NCBI GenBank assembly: GCA_001510575.1
Contig: LNGK01000008.1
Coordinates: 4,474,981-4,538,980, forward strand
Reading direction: 5' to 3'
Origin: Knoxdaviesia capensis
Taxonomy: Eukaryota > Ascomycota > Sordariomycetes > Microascales > Gondwanamycetaceae
DNA: 64,000 bases
Below the pieces are notes generated by a model. It worked only from the letters and a program-made list of their open reading frames with translations, did no database searches and was not told the origin of the DNA. Below are positions 44,674 through 58,600 of the stretch, one piece after another; within the stretch, counting starts at the first letter, position 1; every line of letters begins with the position of its first letter. Made by a program: the position numbers and the translations under genes.

Positions 44674-46101
44674 CTATAAGGGCTCGCCCAGCAACTCGGC
44701 CGCACGTTCTCGACAGGCCACCGGCGTAAAGCCGGTTCCGACCTTGTTGGCTATGATCCGCCATTTCTCGGTCTCATAGTCTTGTAGAGCGGCACGAAGT
44801 TTTTGGTCCTGTAGGTTCGAAGTAACAAGTTCAAGAGCAATTATCAGTAACACAAACAGATTGATGGCACTACCGCCTCCATTGAAAGAAACATAAAAAG
44901 CGGCCCGGACAAACGGGAAATCGGTGCTGCAGTTCTTACCGTTTCGTCGGTCCACTGCGTTGTTTTGGCCTTCAACTTGGTACAGTAGCGAACCTGGAGG
45001 GTCCCAGAGGATCTTCCAGGGAAGAAGTCGGCAATCTGTTTCCAGGTAAGATTTTTGTTCTCCTTCAGGTCAATCAACAGTTGGTCGTCTTCCGGGGTGA
45101 ACTTGAGCTTGGGGCCGCGGGGCCGCGGGGCGGGCATGGGCATGCCGACCTGGCCGACAACGCTGGGGGCGCCGCCACCCGATCCGCCCGATCCGCCGAC
45201 CACATCCCCGTCGCGGCGCATCATCTTGGAGGGCGGGCCGGTGTCTGGCAGGCGGTGGTGGTGGTGGGTTGGTTGCTGCGACGGAGTGCCCTGGCCGTAG
45301 GTCATTGGTGTTTGCTGGATGCTTTCGAGGTCCGAGTGCTCGAGTTCGGGCATGCCGGACACGGTGAGGTCCAGGTCGTCGGGCCGCGGTCGCTTGACAC
45401 CGGCGCTGTGTGGTTGGTGCGGCGCATGGGTCTGGTGGGTTGGCGTCGACATCGAGGGGTACAGCGGCGCAACTACCGGCGGCGGGCCGTAGTGCGTCGA
45501 GGCCATGTGTCGCGGATGGGCCATGTGCGACGGGTCCATCATGACCTGCTGCTGGTGGTGAGCATGGTGCTGCTGCATGGCTTGGTGGTGCGGGTGGTGC
45601 GGCGTGGCGTGGTGCTGGTCAGGCTGGTCGTGCAGGCCGGTCGGCGTGGCGGTCGGGTGGTGGATAGACGGCCGGTGGTGGTGCTGCTGTTGCTGCTGGT
45701 GGTGGTGGTGGTGGGCGGTGGAGTCATACGGGTGTTGGGATTGCGATTGCTCGCCCGTATGCGAGTCCTGTGCCGAATAATCCACATTGTAATCGCTGAC
45801 TCGGTAATTGCCTGCCAGTGTGCCTTCGGCGCATGGGTTCCGCCAGAGCGAACCGCTCTGGACGGCCGCCGGGCTCTGAATGGAAAGAATTTGATGGGAT
45901 GAAGCCCGTCTGGGCTCGTCACCGAGAAGTGAGATTGTCGAGGTCTGGAGCCTCGGGAGAGCTGAAGTTAAAGCCGTTGCGGGGTCGTGCGCGAGCGTGG
46001 TGACGGTGTGGTGAAGAGAAATGTCTCGAATTGTGTTAGTACGAGCAGTCGCAGTGCCGTGGTCGTAGGTTTTCGATACTGGCCAGCCGCGAGTCTACCA
46101 T
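44674..46101 (-). CDS. Myb/SANT domain DNA-binding protein, His/Gln-rich
   Basis: Proposed exons 46101..46080, 45961..44940 and 44808..44674 give about 392 residues. The last intron (131 bp, GTAAGA, CTACAG) is well supported. The first exon (22 nt) is inferred: the frame upstream of 45785 is clearly coding (QTSTISLLGDEPRR, LAGNYRVSDYNVDYS) but has no ATG before a stop, and joining the ATG at 46101 through a 118-bp intron ending CTTCAG restores one. A His/Gln/Pro-rich region (about 80-180) precedes a Myb/SANT repeat, LKFTPEDDQLLIDLKENKNL then TWKQIADFFPGRSSGTLQVR, and a second partial repeat (YETEKWRIIANKVGTGFTPV). Trp spacing and the recognition helix indicate DNA binding. It is probably a transcriptional regulator; its targets are unknown. 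Confidence 0.8.
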
Positions 46102-46604
46102 GAAGCAAAGAGCGAGAGAGAAGGACGAAAAGGCGAATATGAGAGTGGGTGTTGTTTGTCTTGAGTGAGTTGGTGATAAGGAATAGAAGAAGCAGGTATG
46201 GATGGATGGATGTATTGGTTTTTGGCTGTAAATGAACGTGAGTATGTGTGTGTGTGAAGTCAAGGGTTTTCAGAGAGCAAGAATGGAAAGATTATGGTTC
46301 AGAGACGGAAGAAGAGAGCCCAATAATGAACAAGAGAGGGCAGGGTGTTATACTTGTAGGAGACGTGCTGCTACCACTAGTTGAGTGATATGGGGGGGTG
46401 TGGAAGTACGTTAAAAGGTGGCCGGTGCTGTTATAGGTCTGGGATGGGAAAAGTAAGAGGTAGTGACTGGACGAGCCTTGTTGGTCAGAAATTGGGTAGA
46501 GGGAAGCAAAAGGCGTCGAAGATATTCTGAAGAGATAGTTGGTTAGTATGTGTAGGAGCGAGAGAAAAGAGTGTGTGTGGATTTGAAGAAAAAGAGAGAA
46601 AGAC

Positions 46605-46611
<7 letters not shown>

Positions 46612-46635
<24 letters not shown>
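46612..46635. repeat. (GA)n microsatellite
   Basis: About twelve GA units in the purine-rich presumed Myb leader region. Confidence 0.93.
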
Positions 46636-48373
46636 AGAGGTCCATTAAGTCTGGGTCAGCCATGGGACGGTGACGTGGGATAGCCTACCTTTTAACTACT
46701 ACTTATATGATGTTTTGGTATAAGAGAGACACAGATACATAAAGATAGAGAGAGAGGGAGAGGGTAAGTTCTTAGTTGAAAGATTGGCTGTTTGGACCAG
46801 GGATGGTAGAGATGTGGAAGACGGTGTAAGAGAAAGGAACTGAAGGAAGCGAAGGAATTGAAAAGAAGATATCAGAGAAAGAAAAGAAAAACTCTAGCAG
46901 TCTGAAGAAATGGCCTTTGTCTGGTGAGGGAATCAGTCAGGAACAGAAAGAGGGCCTATGGGGAGTCTGGAGTCTAGAGAGTGGGAAGGAGAGAGTGAGA
47001 AGAGAGAGAGGGAAGGAAGGGGGGTGAGAATGGAGCGCATTGATATCGTCTGATCTTCCACTATCGCAACAGACAATGGGACTGCGGCAGCTTTCCTTAG
47101 GGGACAAACAGGACTGGCTTTTTAGAAGAGAGAAAAAAAAAAAAAGGGCCCAGGAATCTCTATGGGGGGAGAGGGGGGGTGTCTCTCTAAACTCTCTTGT
47201 GTCTTGGTGTCTTGAAGGAAGGCTTCTCCCCTCTGTTTTTGATGTGATGTTTCCTTGCCATGTACCAAACGCAGTGAAGTTGTGGGCAAGGCCGAAAAAA
47301 AAAACAAGAAAAAAAGAAAGAGAGAGCCAAAGGAAAGCAGAAAGTCTGTGATTAAACCTTGTCCAGCATGAAGGTTAGCATAAATTGGGGATCTTATGCC
47401 ATGGAGACCTGGCCCTTGCGACCGGATATCCATAGAAACACGCTCGCCTTTTCGGGTGCTCAGTTGCTTCAAACATCTTCTCTGTCTGTCTGAGTCCAAA
47501 CGGAAACAAGCAAGACACGAGAGAGAGAGAGGGCTTTATTTGTATGGACAGTTCGGTGGAAAGGACACAGAACCGAATTTACATTGTATAGACACCCAAA
47601 TTCCAACTAGGGCTGGACAGAGTATGTGGGTTGAACCCTCTGAGAAGAGTGTTTCCCCCCCCCCCTTCTCCCCTCCCTCGGGCTTGATTCTCTCTAGTTC
47701 TCTGGACTTCTTCTGACCTCGACCCTAAGGTGGCATAGAGGCGAGAAAAGGTTCTAGTAGGTGCAGTAAATGCATGTAAACGAAAGATATTCTTCTGTTT
47801 AAGGGGGGTGGGAAGTAGAAGTACTGTTAAGTGGAAAAATGGGGGTAGGGGGTGTGCATCTGGTGGAACCTCAGTGAAGGAACAAGTACGAGCACTTAAG
47901 AGAGAGGTTCTATGGTTAGAAGAGACTGTAAACCAAACAAATCCGCCTTTGAATGGGCGGGCCAGCCATGGGGTGGGTGGTGGTGGTGTGGTGGGCAGTG
48001 GTGTGCTGGCTTTCCGTCCCTCTACTACAGAACAGTAAGTCGGTAAGGAACAAGAGGTGCACTTAAGTCCATAAGGAGCTGTAATATAGACATGGGAGGG
48101 CCTTTTACAGGTCAGTAGGTTTGCCGGAAGAAAAAGGATTAGGGTGCGGTGTAGGGTGTGGATATCAGAAATGGGGGGAGGGAGAGAGAGCGTGTGCGTA
48201 AGAGTCAGTGCAGGTCATGCATGGAAGGGGGGCGTGTAGCAAATGGCTTTAAGGTCTGTTCGTCCATCTCAATGGGCAAAGAGCCAGGCCATGCCCCAGC
48301 ATTGCATGCCACACGCACACGGGGTGTGGGAGGGTAATATAAGTGGTGACCCTATAATACAGCCACACACACA

Positions 48374-48396
48374 CACTCACTCACTCACTCACTCAC
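48374..48396. repeat. (CACT)n microsatellite
   Basis: Five to six CACT units following a short CA run. Confidence 0.93.
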
Positions 48397-49323
48397 AGAG
48401 AGCACAAGAACAGAGAAGTCCGAGAGCCGGAAGCCAGATCATCTGTATCATTGAGTGTCAGTGTGTTCATCCTCGGTGGCTGGGAGGGAAAATCTTCCAT
48501 CCATCACCATATGCAGTGTCGTAGCGTAGAAGGATATCCGGGAAGCGAAACTCTGCATGGAAGCCGTATAAAACATCGTTGACAGACGTAAAGGAAAAAC
48601 CTGAAACAAAGAGCCAGACCAGAAAAAAACTCGGAGTGCAGCCAGCCCGATTTCTTCAGTGCATGGTTTATAGCAGCATCACACACTCTTTTGGGGGGGG
48701 CTGGAAGATAAACTCACAACCGGAGAAAAAGATAAAGGAAATCGAGAATAGTAGGGAGATTATCAATGCTGGAGATCTGTGGACGGACAGTAGGAAAGAT
48801 AAATTCGGCACGAGAACAGTCGTATTTTACGCGTGGTGAAGAACATCCGTCCATAACATATACGCACATCCATAATTCGGGCAAATATATACGATGAGGA
48901 CTATACGAATATGTCATCAAGGTGACGGAGAAAATATGAACAAACCGGCGGTTTTGGAGAGTTTTTTTTTGAAAATTTAAAATTCTGCTTCACTTAGCAG
49001 GCCGCCATTATAGGTGGTTTGCACGTATTTGGGTATCCCAACCCGCCGGTATCTGTCTATAGCACTCTTTAAAATGACACGGAAACAACATCATATATCA
49101 CGGTTGTTAGGAATGCTATCGTTATTATCGTAAGGCTATAAACAAACGCTCCTATTCAGTCACAGGCCATCTTTTGTTTACGGCTGGAAGAACCGGGATC
49201 CGATGGGGAGAGAGATGCAAACCCCAGGACGAACCACACTGCTCGAAATCACCAAAATCGGACTACGGCGAACGGTGACGAGACGAAGAACAAACCGAGA
49301 ATGTTTAGCATCTTTTTTTTGCC

Positions 49324-49345
49324 CTTCTTCTTCTTCTTCTTCTTC
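49324..49345. repeat. (TTC)n microsatellite
   Basis: Seven TTC units in the right-hand desert. Confidence 0.93.
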
Positions 49346-50576
49346 GTTCCTTGATTGAGAAGAAGAACGTCCGTTTCTGAGCAATGGGTCCTGTTGCTTC
49401 AATGCTTCCATGCATTGAACACTCAGGCCTTTTTTTAGGCAATGCAGAGACACGCATAAAGAAGCTGTGCTTCTCTCGCCGTTTGTAGTCGGATTTGGGT
49501 GCGTGCATAGGAAGCCCACAGTCGGCCGGGGTGGTGCACTTTTGTGATTGATGTGCGTGCTGGGCTCTCACACACAAGCACATGCTGTGCAGAGCTTGAA
49601 GGTTCATGCTGTCTGAGAACGTATGTTCATTTAGTCATGGTTCTAGAAGAGTGAATCTCAATCGAAGTCAAATGAGATTGACAGCGAAGAGACGAACTAT
49701 CAAGCCTTACTTTGGGCAAGTCGTGTGAATAGCCGTGTTAAAGGTAGTCTACGCAGAAGCACATGGATGAAATTTTAGAAGAGCCATTTAGAAGCCGCCG
49801 TCTTTTCAACCCTAACGGCCGTCGACATGGTCCCAAGCCGTCGGTTGCATCTAAGCGAGAACGGCGGATGCCGGGAAGGGGAAATGAAGGATTCCAAGAG
49901 TGAAGAGTGTGGGATATTTGGCGAGCTTCCTGACAAGGCCGGCAAGATTCAGCGAAAGCTGCGATATATGTGGCTATGGGGGATGTGACGCATGTGGAGG
50001 GGAGAATCAGTAAGGCAGGAATGTACTGTATACTGCCTACATCTGTCCTCCCAGCTCGGGGTCAGCCTACATCGTAGGTCGGCATATTCTTATACAGACA
50101 GGTCTCATCCGAAGTCATCGCGTCAACCTCAGTCAGGAGCAGCGAGTTCCCTAAACAGGTACACACTACTCCGTACACAGCAAGTGTAAAGCACAAGTAA
50201 CTCTACAAGTCAACCTTTTAATAGCATATAGCCATCAAAGCCCGCAACAGCCAGACAGACATACATCACAGGTTCCCGGAATGTGGTTAGACCCCTGGAC
50301 CGTGTGCCTGGATTAATCCCAGTTAGCGTCGGGCACTCCAAGATTAGATCGTAATGCTTGATGGATGGGAATACCTTCTCACAGAAAAAAACAAATAAAA
50401 ACTGAAGGGGGGACAAAAAAGAAATAGTGGCAGTTCGGTTTCCCGCGTGCCGGTATCTTCCCTAACCAACCTAGCCAGAGTATGGATGTGGAAAAAGGGC
50501 TAGCGAGACGAAGAAGGGCTGATGACGACACAGCAGAAAACCAGACCACAACAGTGACAAAGTCGCCTAGGTTTCT

Positions 50577-50680
50577 ATTATATTTTTATTTTTATTTTTA
50601 TTTATATTTTTTCAACTGGGGGGTGCTGGTGGGACACACATACACACACACACGCACACGGTTTTTTTTTTTTTTTTTTT
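50577..50680. repeat. low-complexity block: TTTTTA units, CA units and a 19-base T run
   Basis: TATTTT-type units at 50577-50610, a short CA/CG run at about 50635-50659 and T at 50662-50680. Confidence 0.9.
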
Positions 50681-53600
50681 AGCGAAAAAGAAGAGATGGT
50701 GAAGCTAGACGAAATAAGGAAGATGGCATGGTTTTTTTTTTTGTGGGGGAAGGGGGGGGCGGGGGTTTGCTTTTGCTGTTTCTTCCGTCAAAGGCGAATA
50801 CTTTATGTATGTCTGATCGGGTGGAATGGAGGTTCCATCACGAACATAGAATCGGGGGTGGAAAGGGGACGGGGAAGCAGGTCTCGGCCGGCAGCTTTTC
50901 TCTGTATATCTTCACGAGGCGGCGATCTCCTGCGTTTGCTGCCTTGAATTCGTCTCAACCACCCCTCTTCGCAAACGAGCTCGCAGATCTTCGTTGGTTT
51001 AGGAGAGAGGGAGCAGCAAATGTGCATAGCCGTATTTCGGGATTCCCTGTGCAATGCATTATTTCTGGACACACAGAGCAACGGCCCAACAGCAGCCTTC
51101 AGGGCGCTTCCCTCTGGCGGCCAGCTGCAGTTCCAGACTTAACACTAAACAACGCAGGCCGGGACCAGGATGTGCATAAACAAGCCTGGCATTATGGATA
51201 CCCAGTAATTAAACCTTCAGTTATGCTGTGGATGCCAAGATGTCACTGCTCGAACAAGGGCATCGAAATCTGGGAAAGGAGCCCACACACCACAGCTTCT
51301 AGAAGCTAAAAGGGGGGAGGGGGCGGCCTTCGTTATAATGAAGGTCCCGATCAATGAGAATAAACCGCGATGGTTGTTGGCGGGTTTGAGAGTTGTGCCC
51401 CTGCCCGCCCGCCGCCGTGCTGCATGTCAGATTATCCGGATCAGCCAATTAGTTGGTCGAAGCAGTGTCTTTCGATATAAAATGTGTTTGTGCCGTCTCT
51501 ATTCGCAAAGTATTCGTGTGTGCAAGAACTTGCAGCCCTGAGACACGGACACACAGTCACACCTCTTCAGTCGTTGCTTGCTTCCAGAACAGGTACAGCA
51601 TCGCCAGTCTCATCCCGCCACACTCAACCGTCCTTTCTTCACTGCAAAAGACCTCTTCAAACTCAACCCGGTCCAGTCAGTTCGACAAAGTCCGAGCGTA
51701 TGCAGGAACGGAAGATTGCGGCCAAGCGTGGACCACTCCCACCTTTCTTTGCTCGTCCCTTCTTTTTTGTTCGTAAGAAACCACATATATGCCCAGCAGC
51801 AGGCGCTGGTGGTGGCATTGCGAGTGGGGGATGTTAGAAAGGCAGATCTAGAGGGGACGATACACACGCGTACGTGTAATGAAAATGAAATACAAGCCAT
51901 CGGCGTGGTGATCAATCAAGACACATGTTGATATGCGCCGTGCAGTTTCACAGGGCGTAGCGAAAGATCTATTACAGTATAGGTCTGAGACACAGGGAGG
52001 TAGTATTCGGAGTTGATGATTTATGAGAGACGGAGGAAGAATAGGGAATCGTGATGCTCCCTGTATTCGTCAGTATAGTTCATGGTTTCCTTGCGCCTGT
52101 CGACCCTCAATCTCTACGTGGTCCGTAATACAGTATCTGTCACCCCAGGATTGATCGGATTGTGTCCAAGTGTGACGAGACACGCCAGACTCAAAATCCC
52201 CGTCCCCAGTGCAACACAATGGTTGTTCCAAGCGACCTGAGGTTTTGACTCTGAATTTGTCCTTTATTATCAAAAGAAAATCAGCCACTATCCTCACGAT
52301 CGACGGATCTAAGTCACCCTGCAACAGCCAGACCAAATTATGCCGTAACTCCCCTTATCCTCAGTTTGTCCTTCTGGAAACCATCTGATCCGGCGGCAAC
52401 TTGCATTATAGCGGCCGATCCCATGATCCCAACCTTCTTTCGCTTCCAGAAAGATTCTGGTTGTGTGTGCGCTTTAACCCCGACGCTCGGTATTCACGTT
52501 CCCGGGGCACGAAAGAAGGCCGTCGCTCGAACATCGTTGTGTCTGTGCATGCATGAACAAATATGCTGGTGCTCATCTACAGGAGATATACCGGAACACA
52601 CATCACCTGCGTGTGCATTGCATTCAGACCTGTTATCACCGTCACCCAGAGAGGCCGATCAGTCCCGGATTGGTTTGGTGGTTGTTCATCGATGGGGTTT
52701 GCCCTGTCGGTTTGCCAGGAAGTCGTTCGACTTCTTTTCCCTTTTCAATGTCTCTGCTATTGGCGTCCTGTCCCCCTAGTCCCCCTCATCGCCAACCTGA
52801 TCGCCAAGATCACAGCACACAAAGAAGCATGGCCAGGGAAAACAGGTGGGCACATCGCCGAGAGGGGTGCGTTCGGCCTGGCCGTTGAAAAGAGGGTTCG
52901 GACCAAAAAAAGGACAGAAACACGCCTAGGTTACCCAGGTCACACAATAGCGGAGCACGACTCTAGAGACTCCGCTGTCGCCGTCCTGAATGCGCAGGCC
53001 GGACGGTGCTTGCGCCAGCTAGTTGTCCGTGTACGACATCACCACGTAAGGAACGTGTTACGTGTAGATGGCCACGCGCTCTCCCACGGTTGTATTCGTG
53101 TGCTAGGCGTTCCCACGAGGGCGTGTTGTGTGCCTGTCAGTTCAATCTGGCGATACGACGGTTCAGTCAGACAAGCAAGCCAGGGGGAAAAGTGGGAAAT
53201 GCTGGTATTATGCATGAACTCCAACAATTTGGTTGCAATTAGAGAGTGCTTAAAATAGTGAACACTAAGATCACGTCCACTGGCAATCTTGACGTTCCGT
53301 TGGTTCAACCTGGATGCCAGGGCCCCCGTTGCATAAATTGGTGGGCAGGGAAACATTTTTTATTATCGCCTTTTTCTGTCTGGCATGCATTACCACCGTT
53401 AATCCGCAAAGTCGACATGGAGGTCAAGTGGTTCGCGTTGTATCCATGTTCTTTTTCATTTCGCACATTTCTTGGTTAAGAGCGCGATGCAAAGGCAGAG
53501 GACGTACAATCGCGCTCCAGAAACAGAAGGACGGCGGGCTTGTCACCATGGCAAGGCATGAACATCCAGGCCTGGCGACTCCTGTGGTATTTTGGTTCGT

Positions 53601-54953
53601 TTCTCTCTCCCTCCCACTGACATAGTATGCGCGACACGCCCCCGGGGGCCAGGGAACCGGCGGTTAACGGTGCATTGTCGCCTGACTTCTGCGGCCGGCG
53701 GGCGCGTCGGCGGGGTTGTTAGAAACTCGCTCTGGTGGTGGGAACCAACCGAACTGCTGTGATTTGTCCTTGCAGCACGAAGGAAGCTCTACAGCCACCA
53801 TAGATCTGAGATGTGTGATTGTGATAGTTGACTTGACTCGTGATATATACAGCTCTGATATGGAGGGTGTTCCCAACACACAAACATTTCACATTATACT
53901 GCCAGTTATCGATATATATCACACATATAAGCTCAGAGTCTTTAGATGTATGTCTCTTCCTGTTTTCTTTTTTATTCTCCAACAGAACCGATCCTCTGAA
54001 CCGCAAGTTTCCTCAACTGATCCAGTCCTGTGGTTCCTGGTGCAGGTACACAGTGACAGTAGTATGCGGAAGGCTGTTAAGAACCAGCCTGTCTCTGATA
54101 TTACCTTGACAGAGATCGCACAGCTGGGACTTTCTCTGGGGGTGACAAAACCAGCATTGTCAAATTCCCGGAAAGGCAACAGAAGGGCCAGTCCCTCAGT
54201 GTCCAGCAGTCCAAAAGCAGACAAGTGGTTGGTTCTGGGTGGAGAATTAAATTGGCCACTGGGATGTACTTGAACCACCCACCCCATTAATTGCGAGTTA
54301 TGCGGTTCTGTTATCGAGTGTAATCCCCTACGTACTCTTATCCTCTCTCCCGCTTCCGGAACCTTGCTCTACCAACAACGGGCTGGTAGGTAGCGAACCA
54401 AACTTTGTCGGCATTAACGTGAAGGCGGGCGGAGGCAGTTAAGGTTCAATATGCACAATTAGAAATTTCGGGGAATATTGAGACTCTGGGTGGCAATCCT
54501 GGTTTACAGGTGTTTGCTGGGGTTCATGTTTTCGGGTGGGTGTGGAGAGTAGGTGACATTGGGAAATGCTGCTTTGTCCTCAATCTTCATGCTGGAGTGA
54601 GTGAATGAACCCTGGATGGAGGAGAAGGCAAACTGCTCCTCCAATTCACTCTGCCTTAGACACAATAGGGCCCTGTGGATGTTAATCCGCCGTGCTGGAG
54701 AGTTTGTGCTGCCAGCCAAGCAAGACAAGTATACAGGAACTCAAACACGGCGGTTGAAGACCCGACACATTGCAGCCTCTTAAGGCTACCGCGATCCAGC
54801 AGTATCACACTCGGTAACAACGCGAGGAGAATCTGAGCTTAAGACCTGCTATGTTCCTCAGTGAGGTCAACATATCAATCGTCTGGTTGGCATTCGTCTC
54901 CGTGGCTTGACTGTCGATTGTCTGGTGAGGATAAGACCACGAATAATGGTGTG

Positions 54954-54970
54954 GATTAGGGTTAGGGTGG
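54954..54970. repeat. interstitial telomere-like TTAGGG units
   Basis: ATTAGGGTTAGGGTGGGG contains two TTAGGG units, the telomere repeat of filamentous ascomycetes, inside the desert. Confidence 0.6.
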
Positions 54971-55580
54971 GGCATAAGACGACTGATACAGGCCTACAAA
55001 TGTTGCCGATCACAAGGTCAGAGCACCACATATGGGGAGGGTGTAGCAGCTAGGATTCCCAATTCTCAGGACGGTAGTTGGACGGAATGGTTTCGTGGTG
55101 GGGTCCCCTAAAGTTTCACATCACGCAAACGACGATTTTCCAACGGTGATGATGATGAAGTTCTTGCGCCATTCTATTTGACGTTCTCACGACTCTAAAG
55201 TATTACAAACGGAGCTGAGGGAAGGTTCTCTACACATCATCCATTGAAGAATTTCCCGTTTGGTCGTGCAGGTGCTGGAGGCGTGGCTATCACGACGCCC
55301 CAAAAGCCTCCCACTCGAACGTGGCGGTCTGGTGTAAGTGAGTGCGGCTGCCAACATCATGCTTTCAACATGGCTGCATGAATCGAAGCCTCACACTCAC
55401 ACACAAACATAGATTCTCTCAGCCGTGGGATTGATGTTGTCTGTGAGCACCACCGGCAGACTCAGGATGGTGCAACCGCCGTCCCTGGAGCTTTCTTAAC
55501 GCCCAACACAGATGACAGTCTAAGACAGTTCCCGCAAGCCCAGCTCGGGTTAACACACCCCCTCCCGCAGGCGGCCAGAG

Positions 55581-55608
55581 ACACACACACACACACACAC
55601 ACACACAC
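55581..55608. repeat. (AC)14 microsatellite
   Basis: Fourteen uninterrupted AC units. Confidence 0.96.
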
Positions 55609-58600
55609 CAAAAAAGAAAAAGGATATATTATACCCCTGACTACATCACTTGACATGTCTTTCATGCCCAGGTGGGTGGCCAGACTCCCGTGTCTCCCGT
55701 GCTTGTCCCTGCAGAGAAGAAGGAAAAGAAAAAGATGCGCATCTTCCTCCTTCCATGATAGGCAAACACGAGACTGCACATCTCCAGGACGTGGTTTGCA
55801 CAGATTTATGCAACAGGCTTTTGGGTGGAGCTGTTCCTCCGTTCACACACGCCTTTACAGTAGAATGTCTGCTGCCCATGGACAGACGACAGCTCTGGAC
55901 GGGCCTTAAGATGAAGCTTTTATGCGGGCTGCACTCCCTCTCCCCACTCCCCTCTTGAAATCAGGACCACCCCACTTACGCCAATGTGAATCTAGCATTG
56001 ACCTGCGGTATCTTTCCTTCTTTCTGTATAACGTGGATTGACAGGCGCTGCTAAAGTGCGACGCGTGTTGTGTTCCTGCATATGCGTTTGCCGGGGCCTG
56101 GCTGTAGCTGCGTAGATTATCGGCGGATACTCACTCTTTTTCTTCAAGTGTAAACACTGTATCTGAAAGACTGTGGCTGTATTTGAACAGGCACAAGCTT
56201 GTCTTGCGGGCTTGGGATCTGGGGTAGTGAGGAGGGAGGTCAAGACAGGATGAGCTTGCTTGAATACGTGCATCACTTCCCGTATATTTGCCATATTTCT
56301 TCTTTCCTTTTTGCGTTGTCCTCAGCCTGCCTTTCCAGCTGTAGGCCCGCTCCCTTCCAAGCACTATACGACACATCCCGCCAGTTCACATCACGCTGAT
56401 GATGATGCAAACGCAGAGATAGGATACCAATACACTTACACGCCCCCAAAAACCCAAAAAAAAAAAAAGACTTCCCCCCTCCCAGCTTCACGCCCCCCAT
56501 CATCTTCCGCTCCTTCCCAACCAGAGAAACGCCAGCCGCTTTTCTGCTCCTGCCGGCTTTTTGCATGAATGCATAAATTTGGCCAATCTATCTAGGCTGC
56601 CGAGCTGAATCAGCGATTATGAACATCGGTACGCGTTTGGCATCGCGATCTTGGATTTCTTTTCAACGTCACCTCACACATGATCAGATTCCATTCAGCC
56701 CGTTTGATGATGCCAGTTCAACACGCTCAGTGGTGGTAGCCTGTGCCTTCTTCTGCATTCTGGATCCCACACCGTCCCCCTCAATTCAAGTCCTGTAATG
56801 TCAATTTTCCATCTTTCTCTCTGTCTCCAGCCGCCTGGCCGCCGCGGGCTTCGGGCCCAGGTTTCCCACCGTTTCCCGCCGCAGAGTGCTTCTCTCAGTC
56901 CTCTCGGCGTATCAATTGGCCTTCCGGCTTGATGATGCAAATGCTTTCGAGTGGATTGGCCACTGCTGTGCCTCGTGGCTATCTCTTGGCCGTGCTCGGA
57001 TGATTCGTGTTAAGTTCAGTACACATGTGCATAAACCTTCGATATCTCTTCTAGCTCCCGTCTGATGTTTTGACCATGGTGGGCACAGCAAAAAAGTCCC
57101 CCGATCCCTGGCCGGGCCCTGACTGGCATCCACCATGAGCAAAATAGACTCGACGCAGGTTCTCTCTTTCTCAGTGTGGCTCTGGATGACTGCTAATAAC
57201 AAGGCCAAAGAGATTTCAAGCACGCACACACTCCCGAAAATGAACGACGTCATCAGACATCCTTCGCTACAAGAACGAGCAGGGAGGCCGTCTCTTTTTG
57301 AGCAGCCGGTGGTGCCCGGCAGTGCCTTGAAGCCGTCTCACACTGGAAACCTGATCGGCCTTATACCGTTGTTGAACCAACTGCTCATCATACCGGTGTC
57401 GCGCCTGGATGACACGCGACTCCCTACGAAGCCCTGTCCGCGAGGAGATAGAAAAAAAAAGAAGGGTTCATCGTCGCGGTATTTCTCTCTTATCTTCTTC
57501 TGAACTTTATTTCACATTCCCGACCAGAAGAATAAATCGGAGCCCCGAGAACACTGTATGCGATGTTTCCCCCTCGATTTCCTCGCTCCGTCCCTAGTCT
57601 AGCTCGTGCGCGGGAGTGAGGAAAGCCAGAAACCCGGACTGCAGATCAAACAAAAGGTTGCGAGCCCATCACCTCAGTGATCTATCCAACAAGAAAAAAA
57701 AACCTGAAGTGAAAGACGGACCGACGTACAGCGGGCTAATTAACCTGTATTCACGTCCTTTCTTCTGAGGCCCCGTCCTCTTCGACGATACCACCCGTGT
57801 CTTCCCCTCCGTTCCTCATTTTCCTGCCTGCTTCTGTGATGGAGGTGATGTGTTGGAGACAACCTCCATCCGTCCCTGGAAGAACATGCCCCAGACTGTT
57901 CCAATTCACCTAGTGCAAGCCTAGCTTGATGTGCTAACCTGCGGCATAGATTACCAGCTACAGCGCTCAGACTCTGCATTAATTTGGCCATCGAACATAC
58001 AGGGCGAACTGCCAGCTTCATTTTTTTCTATGGGGTTCTCAGCTGAAAACCAAACCAAGGCCAGTTCTGTCAGTTCTGTCGGTTGTGCTTCTTTGGTGTC
58101 TCTTCCCTTCTCTCCCACGTTCATCCCACACGTAGCTTGATGCGAGGAAGATCCCCAAATCCCCTTCTTTTGCTCTGCCTGTGGTGGACTTGCGGGATAT
58201 GCATGCACAGATGGCTCCTTAGGGTGTTCCAGATAATCTATGATCTGGTTCATCTTACATGTTAGCTGGTTTTTTATTTTATTTTTTTTGCGCCCCAACA
58301 TTAACATGCTCTTTGGCTATCCTTGAGATTTCCTGTCCCATATACCTACCACCCGTGTTAAAGCACAATACTGGTGGAAATCCGGACCGAACAACGACAA
58401 GAACGCAGAAGAAGATGAAGCAAGTGATGGCCACGGATGCACGATCCCGCTCCCCATTCTCTACATGCAATGTTTCGTTTGACATTTGCCCAGTATTCCT
58501 CCTTTCTTTTTCTACCCATTGCCCTGCTCTACAGAACATGAGACGCATTCCCACACCCACGTTGATATCTGAGCAGTGATATCGTTGAAACTACTCCCTC

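Noticed and set aside
44170..44729. Two plus-strand ORFs (166 and 176 residues)
   Set aside because: Complement of CAG/CAA-rich sequence; repetitive Leu/Val/Ala translations.
45081..45902. 273-residue plus-strand ORF opposite the Myb gene
   Set aside because: Val/Arg/Leu-rich complement of the His/Gln-rich region.
50728..51309. 193-residue plus-strand ORF
   Set aside because: Starts in a G/T homopolymer stretch and has no recognisable features.
52563..53258. 231-residue plus-strand ORF in the right desert
   Set aside because: Composition looks random, no domain, no leader or intron signals; could be non-coding transcript but no support.
53716..54273. 185-residue plus-strand ORF
   Set aside because: No domain and mixed hydrophobic stretches without pattern; kept out for lack of support.
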